DNA of 11,295 nucleotides from Clostridia bacterium. GTDB taxonomy: Bacteria; Bacillota; Clostridia; Oscillospirales; QAMX01. A program made the position numbers and the translations under genes. Below the pieces are notes generated by a model. It did no database searches. It had not been told where the DNA came from and saw nothing but the letters and a program-made list of their open reading frames with translations. The stretch is from positions 1-11,295 of the forward strand of contig JAKSPX010000021.1 of NCBI GenBank assembly GCA_024404415.1, given 5' to 3'. This document shows, piece by piece, positions 1 to 6,927 of this stretch (positions are counted from its first letter, which is position 1; each line of letters starts with the position of its first letter).

Positions 1-2
1 TC

Positions 3-31
3 AAAACCACGCGCAAAGCGCGTGGTTTTTT
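3..31. terminator. Bidirectional intrinsic terminator
   Basis: A perfect 12-bp stem (3-14 paired with 18-29) closes on a 3-nt AAA loop, with a GC core and an A-run on the left and a T-run on the right. Read leftward it lies about 27 nt after the stop codon of the minus-strand DUF4037 gene and ends in a T-run, so it terminates that unit. Read rightward it has six T, so it could also serve a plus-strand gene that lies outside the window. Confidence 0.85.
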
Positions 32-55
32 CATAGACTTTCCCATATTCCGTGG

Positions 56-1006
56 TCAATCGTTGATCGATACCAGTATATGCAGATTTCTCACGCCGCC
101 GTCCGCGATACCGTCGTTGACGGAATAAGCGTGCTTTTCCAGATCGCCGCAGACCACCCTGGTCAGACCCTGCTCCGTGAGCATTTCGATGATCTTTGAA
201 GCGGTCTCCTCAATGATGTCGCATTTGACCTCCGCGATGGTCTCGTCTCTGCTGTCTGCGCAGAGCAGAAAAGAGAGATCTTCCGCAAGTTCTTCTCCCC
301 CTTCGAGACTTCTGAGTGCGCGGAAGCTCCATTTATAATAAGGCAGATAGCGTTTGTGCAGGTAAAACACCGATTTCATCGCCGCGTCGACAAAGCGCGT
401 GACAGCGAATTGGGCCGCCTCGGGTTCTCCGTGCTTCAAGGTGCGCGGGAAGTTATACTGTCCCGCCTGCGCCATCACGAGGAGGTTCCCCGCGAGGCGC
501 TTGAGGCGCACGTCCTCCGGCATATTCAACAGGCTTTCCCGGATGGCGGTGAATTCGCCATAGTCGTCCCGGAACACCTCTCCGTTTACCGCCTCCGCCA
601 GAGCGTAGTCGGGAATGCGGAGCCACGCCTCCGTGGTGAGCTTTCCGTCCGGCGCGCCGACGGCGTTCCGATAAAACTCCGATGAGCGGATCACGCCGTT
701 CCGATTCCCGCCGACCGGGGAGAGCATCTGCCGCCGGAAGCCGCCGTATTCCCTCGGGAGCTTGGAATAGGCTCTTTCCAGCAAAAAGGCGCGTCTGCGG
801 TCGACAGTTTCTTCCCCCGGCAGGAAAATGCAGAAGCCCGGTTCAAAATCGTGGTCACGGGACACCTCATCGTCAAAGCCGTAGTGTTCCGAGCCGCTGC
901 CGACAAAGCCGATGGCCAAATAGGGAAGCAGATCGGCAAAGTCCTTTTCCAGCATCGGCTTTCCATAGTCTTCATAATAGCCCCGCGCCAGTTCAAGTCC
1001 GTTCAT
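56..1006 (-). CDS. DUF4037 domain protein (nucleotidyltransferase-like)
   Basis: This 316-residue protein looks like the DUF4037 family, whose N-terminal part resembles the nucleotidyltransferase fold. The signature is at residues 36-57: GSGSE, then FDDE, then SRDHD, giving the Gly-Ser and spaced acidic residues (D51, D53) typical of the nucleotidyl-transfer site. The rest is mostly helical, with a YLPYYKWSFRAL stretch near residues 220-235 that fits the family's C-terminal region. No signal peptide or membrane segment is seen, so it should be cytoplasmic. The ATG is preceded by GGAGGAG (1011-1017 on the complement) with a short 4-nt gap, inside the end of the upstream TPR gene; the two frames overlap by 14 nt, which implies co-transcription and probably translational coupling. 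The biological substrate of DUF4037 proteins is not known to me. Family call is confident, biochemical role is inference. Confidence 0.85.
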   Translation of the reverse strand: MNGLELARGYYEDYGKPMLEKDFADLLPYLAIGFVGSGSEHYGFDDEVSRDHDFEPGFCIFLPGEETVDRRRAFLLERAYSKLPREYGGFRRQMLSPVGGNRNGVIRSSEFYRNAVGAPDGKLTTEAWLRIPDYALAEAVNGEVFRDDYGEFTAIRESLLNMPEDVRLKRLAGNLLVMAQAGQYNFPRTLKHGEPEAAQFAVTRFVDAAMKSVFYLHKRYLPYYKWSFRALRSLEGGEELAEDLSFLLCADSRDETIAEVKCDIIEETASKIIEMLTEQGLTRVVCGDLEKHAYSVNDGIADGGVRNLHILVSIND

Positions 1007-1808
1007 AGATCTCCTCCGCCCTCTTCATAAGCTCCTTTTCCGCGAGAAAATACCCGTAATAGCCGAAGACCGGCGCACATTTTTCGCAGACGAAGGCGTA
1101 ATACCCGTCCCGCGGCAGACCTGCATCATCCATAAGCGCCTCTGCCTTTTCAAGATACATACCGATCGTCTCCTCCGCGGCCTCCATACCCTTTTCCGCC
1201 GCCGCGAGATCCGCCATGTTCAGGTAGGTGATAGCCACCTCCAGCGCGCCGTTTTCCTGCTTTGACATGATCGCCAGCGCTTTTTCATACAATTCCCGCG
1301 CTTCGCTGTGATCGCCGCACGCCGTGAGGGCCAGCGCCATGTTGTTATATAGACCGCCGAGCCGCGCGTCCTCCGGGGACAGAGCGGCTTCGTAGATCGT
1401 CCGCGCTTTTTTATAGAGAGCAAGGGCTTCGCCAGCCTTACCGAAAGCTTTATACCCTGTCGCCGCGTTGAGCAAAGTTGTCCCGTAAGTTATGGTCCCC
1501 TCCATCTCCGCCGCTTCGGCAAGTGCCAGCGCTTCCGCGATGGCCCGGAGGCATTCTTCTTCCTTTTCGGTCTTGCGGTAAAGGCCGATCTCCTCGTTGA
1601 GGACGGTCAGTCTGCCGCGCTCGTCATTTCCGGCCGCCGCTTCCCTTTCCCAGTAGCGCAGATGGCGCTCGGCTGCATCGTAGTCCTTTTTCGCCAGATA
1701 GGCGTCCAGCTTTTCGATCACGCGGCCCGTCGGGATCCGCACGACCTCAGGGTGCATATTCAAAAGGCAGCGCGGTTCTTCATAGTCGTTCTTTACCAGT
1801 TCGCTCAT
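993..1808 (-). CDS. Tetratricopeptide repeat protein
   Basis: A 271-residue, soluble, mostly helical protein. At least two clear TPR units are visible, about residues 108-141 (ending GEALALYKKARTIYE) and 150-183 (YNNMALALTACGDHSEA then RELYEKALAI), with a degenerate unit starting near 191 (AITYLNMADLAAAE) and probable helical pairs from 33 to 100. The C-terminus carries CEKCAPVFGYYGYF (241-254), a Cys-containing aromatic motif outside the repeats. TPR arrays bind proteins, so a scaffold or partner role for the overlapping DUF4037 product is the simplest reading, but that is inference. The start is supported by GGAGGA at 1817-1822 (complement), 8 nt before the ATG. It is the first gene of a two-gene minus-strand unit driven from the divergent region 1809-1941. 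Confidence 0.85.
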   Translation of the reverse strand: MSELVKNDYEEPRCLLNMHPEVVRIPTGRVIEKLDAYLAKKDYDAAERHLRYWEREAAAGNDERGRLTVLNEEIGLYRKTEKEEECLRAIAEALALAEAAEMEGTITYGTTLLNAATGYKAFGKAGEALALYKKARTIYEAALSPEDARLGGLYNNMALALTACGDHSEARELYEKALAIMSKQENGALEVAITYLNMADLAAAEKGMEAAEETIGMYLEKAEALMDDAGLPRDGYYAFVCEKCAPVFGYYGYFLAEKELMKRAEEIYERT

Positions 1809-1838
1809 TCATCCATTCCTCCGTGTATTCACTTCTTC

Positions 1839-1867
1839 ATTATACAACACTATCCGCCGGAAAGCAA
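1839..1867 (-). promoter_or_regulatory. Probable promoter of the TPR-DUF4037 unit
   Basis: On the complement there is a perfect -10 TATAAT (1839-1844) with, 17 bp upstream, a weak -35 TTGCTT (1862-1867; 3 of 6 consensus bases). It lies 30 nt before the TPR start codon. The -10 is convincing, the -35 is not. Confidence 0.55.
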
Positions 1868-1891
1868 ACTGCCGCCTCTTTCCCCATGATA

Positions 1892-1920
1892 TTGACAAGC
1901 TCCTTCTTTTCGTCTACAAT
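1892..1920 (+). promoter_or_regulatory. Sigma-A type promoter of the URO-D/GDPD operon
   Basis: A consensus -35 TTGACA (1892-1897) and near-consensus -10 TACAAT (1915-1920) are separated by exactly 17 bp. The expected transcription start is near 1927, leaving a leader of only about 15 nt before the ATG at 1942, with AAGGTGAG (1931-1938) as ribosome binding site. Arms CCTTCTT (1902-1908) and AAGAAGG (1928-1934) form an inverted repeat flanking the -10, which could be an operator or chance. Confidence 0.8.
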
Positions 1921-1941
1921 ACCTCTTAAGAAGGTGAGTGT

Positions 1942-2943
1942 ATGAAAAATATCGACATGGTCAAAAAAGCTATCCGGCACCAGTCCGGCCCCGTCCCCTA
2001 CGCCATTCATCTGACCAGCGAAGCCTACGAATTATACGGTGAAGCGCTCCTGCGCGACTATTTTAATCCACAGGTCGCGTCGGATTATAAGGAGGGGCGC
2101 ATCTCGCTCCAGCAGGCGGTCTCGCTTGCCATCGGTAACAAGGCCATTTACGTCTACGGCCCGTGGTGGGACTGGACCAACCTCACCGATGAATTCTTAG
2201 TCAATGAAGACCCGCCCGAACGCCTTCCCGACACCATTGGGCACGGGAGCTACGAGGCGTTTTTCGAGCAGTCCGCCTACATCAAAGAGCATTACGACGT
2301 CTACCAGATCCTCACCATCTGGGGAAGCCATTGGGAAAAGGCCTATTTCGCCCGCGGCATCGAGCATTTTCTGGCCGACCTCGCCGCCGATCCGGAGTGG
2401 GCCGAGGCGCTTCTCGACATGATCATCCGGAAAAACATCGTCATGCTTGAAAACCTCCTGCCCTCGAAGACCTTTGACGGCGTGCTTTTGGGCTCCGACT
2501 GGGGTACTCAGAGAGACCTCATCATGTCGCCCCGGACGTGGCATACGATGATCGAGCCGGGCGAAAAGCAGGAATACGACCTCGTCCACCGTTACGGGAA
2601 GGACGTTTGGGTGCATTCCTGCGGCGACGTACAGAAGCTGATGCCCTCGCTCTGTGATCTCGGCGTGGACGTATTGAATCCCGTCCAGCCCGAATGTATG
2701 CCGCTCGACTTCCTCAAAAAAGAATACGGCGGTCATATCACCTGGTACGGCGGCATCAGCACCCAGCGTGTCCTCCCCTACGGCACGCCCGAAGAGGTGC
2801 GGAAGGTCACCTTTGACACCAGATCCCTCATGGCGGAAGACGGCGGCTACATCACCGCGCCGTCGCAGGGGAGCCAGACCGACGTTCCCTACGAAGACCT
2901 CCGCGCCCTGATCGACGCGGCGAAGGATGCGGCAAAGGAATAA
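1942..2943 (+). CDS. Uroporphyrinogen decarboxylase (URO-D) superfamily protein, MtaA/CmuA-like
   Basis: A 333-residue TIM-barrel protein of the URO-D superfamily. Recognisable segments are GSDWGTQRDLIMSPRTW (184-200), VWVHSCGDV (222-230), LNPVQPECM (245-253), WYGGIS (268-273) and a C-terminal YITAPSQGSQTDVP (303-316). The H225-x-C227 pair matches the zinc ligands of corrinoid-dependent methyltransferases such as MtaA. Their third ligand, a Cys in the APGCG-type loop, is replaced by Gln309 here, so classical cobalamin methyl transfer is doubtful. It is not a canonical HemE: the haem pathway context and the HemE N-terminal Arg-rich motif are absent. First gene of an operon with a GDPD-family gene 24 nt downstream. 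Family is confident. Reaction is unknown; a methyltransferase or decarboxylase acting on a small molecule or sugar-derived substrate are both possible. Confidence 0.85.
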   Translation: MKNIDMVKKAIRHQSGPVPYAIHLTSEAYELYGEALLRDYFNPQVASDYKEGRISLQQAVSLAIGNKAIYVYGPWWDWTNLTDEFLVNEDPPERLPDTIGHGSYEAFFEQSAYIKEHYDVYQILTIWGSHWEKAYFARGIEHFLADLAADPEWAEALLDMIIRKNIVMLENLLPSKTFDGVLLGSDWGTQRDLIMSPRTWHTMIEPGEKQEYDLVHRYGKDVWVHSCGDVQKLMPSLCDLGVDVLNPVQPECMPLDFLKKEYGGHITWYGGISTQRVLPYGTPEEVRKVTFDTRSLMAEDGGYITAPSQGSQTDVPYEDLRALIDAAKDAAKE

Positions 2944-2967
2944 AAACCATAAAGGACGGAAATCATC

Positions 2968-3738
2968 ATGCTTTATGAAGCGCACCGCGGCGTGAGCACC
3001 GCTTATCCCGAAAATACCCTCGCCTCTTTCCGTGCGGCAAGCGAAATGGGCTACGACATGGTCGAGCTCGACCCCGCCTACACCTCGGACGGCGTGATCT
3101 GCGTTTTGCATGACCGCACGTTGAACCGCACCTGCCGCTTCCCGGACGGAAGCCCCGTCAGAGAGGAAAGCCTCGCCATCGCCTCGCTCCCCTTTGACGA
3201 AGTGAGGAAATACGACGCGGGACTCTGGAAGGGCGACGAGTTTAGGGGCGAAAAGATCCCCTCCTTAGAAGAGGTGCTCGCCTTCTCGCGCGAAAGCGGC
3301 ACGCCTTTGAAGCTTGACAACAAGATCTTCTCCTTCCCCGCCGAAATGCGGGAGGAGATCTACCGCCTCGTCGAAAATAGCGGCCTTGCACCCGCTTCCG
3401 TCGGCTTCACACTTGCCACGGTCGACGCGGCGAAGGAAATTGCCGCCCGTTTCCCCGAAAATCCCATCCATTATGACGGCCCCGTGACAGAAGAAGCACT
3501 CGCCGCCATCGCATCCGCCGCACCCCAAAATCCCCTCACCGTCTGGCTCCCGCTCCAGACGCCGCTCACCACCTGGGTGAAGGTGGCCTTCGCCTCCAAA
3601 GAGCTTGCAGAACTGGTACACGGCATGGGGGCAGCGCTCGGCATCTGGATCCTCCATAACGAGGAGGAGCTTGAGGAAGCGAAACGGCTCGGTGCGGACA
3701 TCATCGAGACCACCGGCGGCGTAAAACCGCGCAAATGA
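2968..3738 (+). CDS. Glycerophosphodiester phosphodiesterase family protein
   Basis: A 256-residue GDPD-type TIM barrel, close to the usual length of bacterial cytoplasmic GDPD proteins (about 240-260). These enzymes hydrolyse glycerophosphodiesters to glycerol-3-phosphate and an alcohol. Motifs in order: AHRG (5-8, catalytic His6), PENT (14-17, metal ligand Glu15), VELDPAYTSDG (32-42, Glu34/Asp36), VLHDRTLNRT (46-55, catalytic His48), LKLDNK (114-119, in place of the usual E-x-K strand, with Asp117 at the Glu position) and a C-terminal GIWILHNEEE...GADIIET (225-248). The catalytic set is therefore present, with one conservative Glu-to-Asp change. There is no signal peptide, so it acts in the cytoplasm. 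AAAGGA (2952-2957) precedes the ATG. The next gene starts 15 nt after the TGA in the same frame. Confidence 0.9.
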   Translation: MLYEAHRGVSTAYPENTLASFRAASEMGYDMVELDPAYTSDGVICVLHDRTLNRTCRFPDGSPVREESLAIASLPFDEVRKYDAGLWKGDEFRGEKIPSLEEVLAFSRESGTPLKLDNKIFSFPAEMREEIYRLVENSGLAPASVGFTLATVDAAKEIAARFPENPIHYDGPVTEEALAAIASAAPQNPLTVWLPLQTPLTTWVKVAFASKELAELVHGMGAALGIWILHNEEELEEAKRLGADIIETTGGVKPRK

Positions 3739-3753
3739 GAAAGGATTGATCTT

Positions 3754-4965
3754 ATGAACGCCAGTGAATACGGCATTTTCCGCAAAATGGCATCTGAAAA
3801 CCACTATGTTTCCCTCTCCAAAGCCCTCAATTCCGCCGCCGCGACCAAATACACCCTTGAAAGTCTGAAAAGGATCACCCGCCCCGAGATGCGTTACGGC
3901 CACATGGGCCAGCTCGTCATGAAGGACGGCGTCTGCTACGCGACCTTCATCCAGAATCCCGGAACCGACGGCGAACAGCATTCCAGCACCACAAGTGAGG
4001 TCGTTTTGGCCATTTTTACGCTGGAACGCTGGAAAGAAGCCGATTTTTCGCCTGAAAAGGACGTGGAGATCCTCCGGATCGGCGGCCTCGGCGACGAATG
4101 TGCCGGTGAAAAAGCCGTCTCCATTTTCAAGGACAACTCCATGTGCCTCGTCGGCGACGACATCTATATCTGTTTCAGCTTCATCACCGACGACGGCAAA
4201 TCCCACATTTTCCGCAAGACCTTCCACATCCCCACCCACTCCTGGGGCGAGGAAGCGGCTGTCCGCCTTTCCTACAAGGGCGAGCTTTACGACTTCACCG
4301 ACGAGACCCTGAACCGCATCTACCTCGACAAGGGTCTTGAGCCGCGCGCCGGAGGCCTCATCGAGCTTGTTTCGGCGTGGAGCGAATACAAGGGCGAATA
4401 CTACGCCACCGGCGTCGCCATCGAGCGGCCCAACAACGGCTTCATCGTGAAGACCGCCGATTTCAAAACCATGACCCTGGTCGATACCCTCGCCTTCAAC
4501 GACATGGGCACGGCAGAGATCGGCTCCATCATCTATCACGGCCGACTCTACGTCGCCTGCCGTCAGGATTACAGCATCCCCTACCTCTACCTCAATTACT
4601 ATGATCTTGAAAAAGGGACGTGGGGCGAGGCTTACCGGGTCGAGGACGGCAACGTGCGGCCGTGGTTCTTCATTCTCAAGGACGAGCTTTACCTCGTCAA
4701 CACGGTCGAGGAGCTCTACCGCCGCTATTCCAACATCTCGCACGTCCGCGTCACCAACCGCAATATCGCCTTCTTTGATGACAAGATGCCCATCGAAACG
4801 CTCGCCACCATCAAGGACTGCGGCAGTTATTTCGCTTTCTATAACGAGGGCGACGAGATCTACTATATCGCCACCAAAAACACCATCAGCTTCGGCAAGC
4901 TCTATACCGACTTCCGCACCCCGGAGGAGGTCAATGAAAAGCTCCTCGCGCTCTTCGGGAAATAA
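3754..4965 (+). CDS. Predicted beta-propeller protein of unknown function (sialidase/GH-like fold)
   Basis: I do not recognise a named family for this 403-residue protein. It is rich in Tyr, Phe and beta-strand patterns, and about six spaced repeats of a hydrophobic strand, a charged turn and a Tyr-rich strand can be seen: LVMKDGVCYATFI (54-66), CLVGDDIYICFSFI (131-144), SEYKGEYYATGVAI (210-223), SIIYHGRLYVACRQ (258-271), FFILKDELYLVNTV (305-318) and AFYNEGDEIYYIATKN (361-376). This spacing fits a six-bladed propeller such as sialidases or related glycan-active proteins. Possible active-site arginines are R47, R270 and R302, by loose analogy with the sialidase triad, but no clear Asp-box is present. 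No signal peptide: cytoplasmic. GAAAGG (3739-3744) lies 9 nt before the ATG. It is the last gene of the operon, ending just before the 4976-5006 terminator. Function is not assignable. Confidence 0.8.
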   Translation: MNASEYGIFRKMASENHYVSLSKALNSAAATKYTLESLKRITRPEMRYGHMGQLVMKDGVCYATFIQNPGTDGEQHSSTTSEVVLAIFTLERWKEADFSPEKDVEILRIGGLGDECAGEKAVSIFKDNSMCLVGDDIYICFSFITDDGKSHIFRKTFHIPTHSWGEEAAVRLSYKGELYDFTDETLNRIYLDKGLEPRAGGLIELVSAWSEYKGEYYATGVAIERPNNGFIVKTADFKTMTLVDTLAFNDMGTAEIGSIIYHGRLYVACRQDYSIPYLYLNYYDLEKGTWGEAYRVEDGNVRPWFFILKDELYLVNTVEELYRRYSNISHVRVTNRNIAFFDDKMPIETLATIKDCGSYFAFYNEGDEIYYIATKNTISFGKLYTDFRTPEEVNEKLLALFGK

Positions 4966-4975
4966 ACCGACACAA

Positions 4976-5014
4976 AACTGCCTCCCGGTAAAAACGGGAG
5001 GCAGTTGTTCTTTT
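4976..5014. terminator. Bidirectional intrinsic terminator between convergent genes
   Basis: A perfect 12-bp stem (4976-4987 with 4995-5006) with loop GTAAAAA. Rightward it is followed by a T-rich stretch (TGTTCTTTT) and ends the URO-D/GDPD/propeller operon 10 nt after its TAA. Leftward the complement continues with TTTTGTGT and ends the convergent histidine phosphatase gene, whose stop lies 12 nt away. Confidence 0.9.
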
Positions 5015-5017
5015 GAT

Positions 5018-5740
5018 TTACCACCGATAAGTCAGTCCGATAGGCGTGAGATGTGTGGTGTCGCCGATGGCGAATATCTTGCTCTGATAAAGCCCGCCTG
5101 CGGCCGGAACGAAGAAAATGGTGCTCACCGAGGTCGGCATGAAGCGGAACTCCTGCCAGAAGTGCGGCGGCGCGATGTGCGCAATGTGCGCTAACAAAAG
5201 CGAGCCGAGGCCCATGTGGCAGAAGATGGCGACGGTGCGGTCATTCAATTCTTCTTTGGTATATTTTCCGGTCAGCTCATAGTGATAACCGACTCTTTTG
5301 AGACCGTTATCCTCCATGATCTTGTCAAAGCCCGCCTTGACCTTGTTGACCTCGGCTTCCACGTCGTCCGGGTCATACATTTTGTGTTCGCTCCAGCGCT
5401 CTTCATCGGTCAGGATGTCGGCATTCTTTTCAAAAAGCCGCAGATCGACGTCCCACGGACAGCCGCGCCGATCCTCCTCGCCGAGGCCCTCTTCCCTGAG
5501 CGGCATCACGACGCCGCGCGGGAATTCGCGCAGAAAGTCCAGCGTTTCGCCCTCCATGCCGGTTTTCTCAAGATACGGCTTGGCGGTCGCCTGCGCTCTG
5601 CCGAGTGGGGAAAGGTAGATCTTGTCGATCTTTTCTCTCAGAAGGCGTTCGGAGAGCAATTCGGCCTCCTGCCAGCCGCGCTCGGTGAGGGTGTCGTGGA
5701 CGTAATCGGGGTCGCCGTGGCGGATGATATATAATTTCAT
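5018..5740 (-). CDS. Histidine phosphatase family protein (phosphoglycerate mutase-like)
   Basis: A 240-residue member of the histidine phosphatase superfamily. Motifs: the N-terminal IIRHGDPDY (5-13) with phospho-acceptor His8 and Arg7; LTERGWQEA (18-26); YLSPLGRAQATA (42-53) with phosphate-binding Arg48; a Glu in FLREFPRG (69-76); FCHMGLGS (173-180) with the second catalytic His175; and a C-terminal GDTTHL (226-231) like that of PhoE/CobC-type phosphatases. The family removes phosphate from small molecules or proteins; the substrate here is not evident. I chose ATG 5740 because GGAGGAG lies 7 nt upstream and the RHG motif then sits at the normal distance from the N-terminus. A TTG five codons upstream (5755) would place the ribosome binding site inside the gene. 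It is a single-gene unit, divergent from the aldo/keto reductase operon. Confidence 0.9.
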   Translation of the reverse strand: MKLYIIRHGDPDYVHDTLTERGWQEAELLSERLLREKIDKIYLSPLGRAQATAKPYLEKTGMEGETLDFLREFPRGVVMPLREEGLGEEDRRGCPWDVDLRLFEKNADILTDEERWSEHKMYDPDDVEAEVNKVKAGFDKIMEDNGLKRVGYHYELTGKYTKEELNDRTVAIFCHMGLGSLLLAHIAHIAPPHFWQEFRFMPTSVSTIFFVPAAGGLYQSKIFAIGDTTHLTPIGLTYRW

Positions 5741-5778
5741 GTGGGTCTCCTCCAATGGTTTCTCTTCGGTATACCGGC

Positions 5779-5807
5779 ATTTTAACGCAAAATCCCCGCC
5801 GCGTCAA
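5779..5807 (-). promoter_or_regulatory. Promoter of the histidine phosphatase gene
   Basis: On the complement, -35 TTGACG (5802-5807) and -10 TAAAAT (5779-5784) are separated by 17 bp, 38 nt before the ATG at 5740. It faces away from the aldo/keto reductase promoter. Confidence 0.7.
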
Positions 5808-5840
5808 GAAAAAGAGAAAATTCCGCGCTTTTTCATTTGA
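5804..5840. repeat. Inverted repeat between divergent -35 boxes, candidate operator
   Basis: GAAAAAG (5808-5814) and CTTTTTC (5828-5834) are perfect 7-bp inverted arms with a 13-nt spacer. The outer TCAA (5804-5807) and TTGA (5837-5840), parts of the two opposed -35 boxes, extend the symmetry with nearly the same centre (5821-5822). A protein bound here would control both units, but A/T-run arms in this position may also be simple upstream promoter sequence. Confidence 0.35.
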
Positions 5841-5865
5841 CCCCACTTTCCGGATATGATAAAAT
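5837..5865 (+). promoter_or_regulatory. Promoter of the aldo/keto reductase operon
   Basis: -35 TTGACC (5837-5842), 17-bp spacer, -10 TAAAAT (5860-5865), with an extended -10 TGA (5857-5859) immediately upstream. The ribosome binding site GGGAGG (5886-5891) lies 6 nt before the ATG at 5898, giving a leader of about 25 nt. Confidence 0.75.
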
Positions 5866-5897
5866 ACCCCTAAATAAAATGTTTCGGGAGGTCTATC

Positions 5898-6908
5898 ATG
5901 AGCTATCAGCAGTACGTTCCCTACACCCCGGCTGCGGGCCGTTATGACCACATGATCTACCGCCGCGCGGGCAGAAGCGGCCTTCTGTTCCCGGCGATCT
6001 CACTCGGTTTATGGCACAATTTCGGCGACATCACGCCTTTCAAAACTCAGCAGGAGATCCTGCGCACCGCCTTCGACCTCGGCATCACCCATTTTGACCT
6101 TGCCAACAACTACGGTCCTCCCTACGGCGAGGCCGAGCGCAACTTCGGCGAGCACGTGAAGCGCGACTGGAAGCCCTTCCGCGACGAACTGGTGATCTCC
6201 TCCAAGGCGGGCTACGACATGTGGAAGGGCCCCTACGGCGACCACGGCAGCCGCAAATACCTCATGGCGAGCATCGACCAGTCATTAAAGCGCATGAATC
6301 TTGACTACGTGGACATTTTCTATCACCACCGTCCCGACAACGATACCCCCATCGAGGAGACCATGGGCGCGCTTTACGACATCGTGAAAAGCGGCAAGGC
6401 GCTCTACGCGGGCATTTCCAACTATAACCCCGAGCAGACCGAAAAGGCCGTCGCCTGCATGAAGGATATGGGGATGCACCTCCTCATCCATCAGCCCAAT
6501 TATTCCATGCTCAACCGCTCGGTCGAAAACGGTCTGACCGACGTTCTGCGGAAAGAAGGCGTCGGCATGATGGCCTTCGGCCCGCTTGCGGGCGGCCGCC
6601 TCACCGCGCGTTACCTCGACGGCATCCCCGCCGATTCCCGCGCCGGGCACGACCCGCGCTTCCTCAAAGCTTCGGACATCACCGAAGAGCTTTTGACTAC
6701 CGTCCGCCGCCTGAATGCCGTTGCCGCGCGCCGCGGACAGACGCTTGCTCAGCTCGCTCTGGTCTGGACGCTTCGCGACCCGGTGGTCACCAGCGCCCTC
6801 ATCGGCGCCTCCCGCGCCTCCCAGATCGTCGAAAACGTCAAAGCGCTTGAAAATATGACTCTATCCGACGAAGAACTCCGCGAGATCGACGGGATCCTCG
6901 GCAAATGA
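5898..6908 (+). CDS. Aldo/keto reductase (YghZ / Kv-beta-like, AKR14-type)
   Basis: A 336-residue NADPH-dependent aldo/keto reductase, normal in length. The N-terminus (YRRAGRSGLLFPAISLGLW, 21-39) and the HFDLANNYGPPYGEAE stretch (65-80) match the YghZ subgroup, whose E. coli member reduces L-glyceraldehyde-3-phosphate and methylglyoxal. The catalytic tetrad is complete: Asp67, Tyr72, Lys103 (ISSKAGY) and His144 (FYHHRPD). The cofactor loop is visible near the C-terminus in SALIGASRASQIVENVKAL. There is no signal peptide; it acts in the cytoplasm on an aldehyde or ketone, often a sugar-derived one. It leads a four-gene operon that also contains a CDF transporter, a DUF4838 protein and a GH106-like hydrolase, so a reductive step on a released sugar or detoxification of a reactive carbonyl are both reasonable inferences. 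The exact substrate cannot be read from sequence. Confidence 0.92.
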   Translation: MSYQQYVPYTPAAGRYDHMIYRRAGRSGLLFPAISLGLWHNFGDITPFKTQQEILRTAFDLGITHFDLANNYGPPYGEAERNFGEHVKRDWKPFRDELVISSKAGYDMWKGPYGDHGSRKYLMASIDQSLKRMNLDYVDIFYHHRPDNDTPIEETMGALYDIVKSGKALYAGISNYNPEQTEKAVACMKDMGMHLLIHQPNYSMLNRSVENGLTDVLRKEGVGMMAFGPLAGGRLTARYLDGIPADSRAGHDPRFLKASDITEELLTTVRRLNAVAARRGQTLAQLALVWTLRDPVVTSALIGASRASQIVENVKALENMTLSDEELREIDGILGK

Positions 6909-6927
6909 TCTTCGGAAAGGACCTATC

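Noticed and set aside
1942..2943. Canonical HemE of haem biosynthesis
   Set aside because: The HSCG zinc-type motif and diverged loops place it with MtaA/CmuA-like proteins, and no other haem gene is nearby.
3736..3756. GDPD and propeller genes as one readthrough fusion, since they share a frame across a TGA
   Set aside because: The GDPD domain is complete at this stop, and GAAAGG with a good spacing precedes the ATG at 3754. Shared frame is a one-in-three coincidence.
3265..4743. Long antisense open frame opposite the GDPD and propeller genes
   Set aside because: It mirrors the codon pattern of the high-GC genes on the plus strand, has a low-complexity Gly/Val/Asp/Glu-rich translation and no recognisable motif. 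The same applies to the long antisense frames at 2197-3111, 8306-9421 and 9434-11236.
5741..5755. TTG start at 5755 for the histidine phosphatase
   Set aside because: GGAGGAG lies between the TTG and the ATG at 5740, at ideal distance for the ATG, and the RHG motif is normally within the first ten residues.
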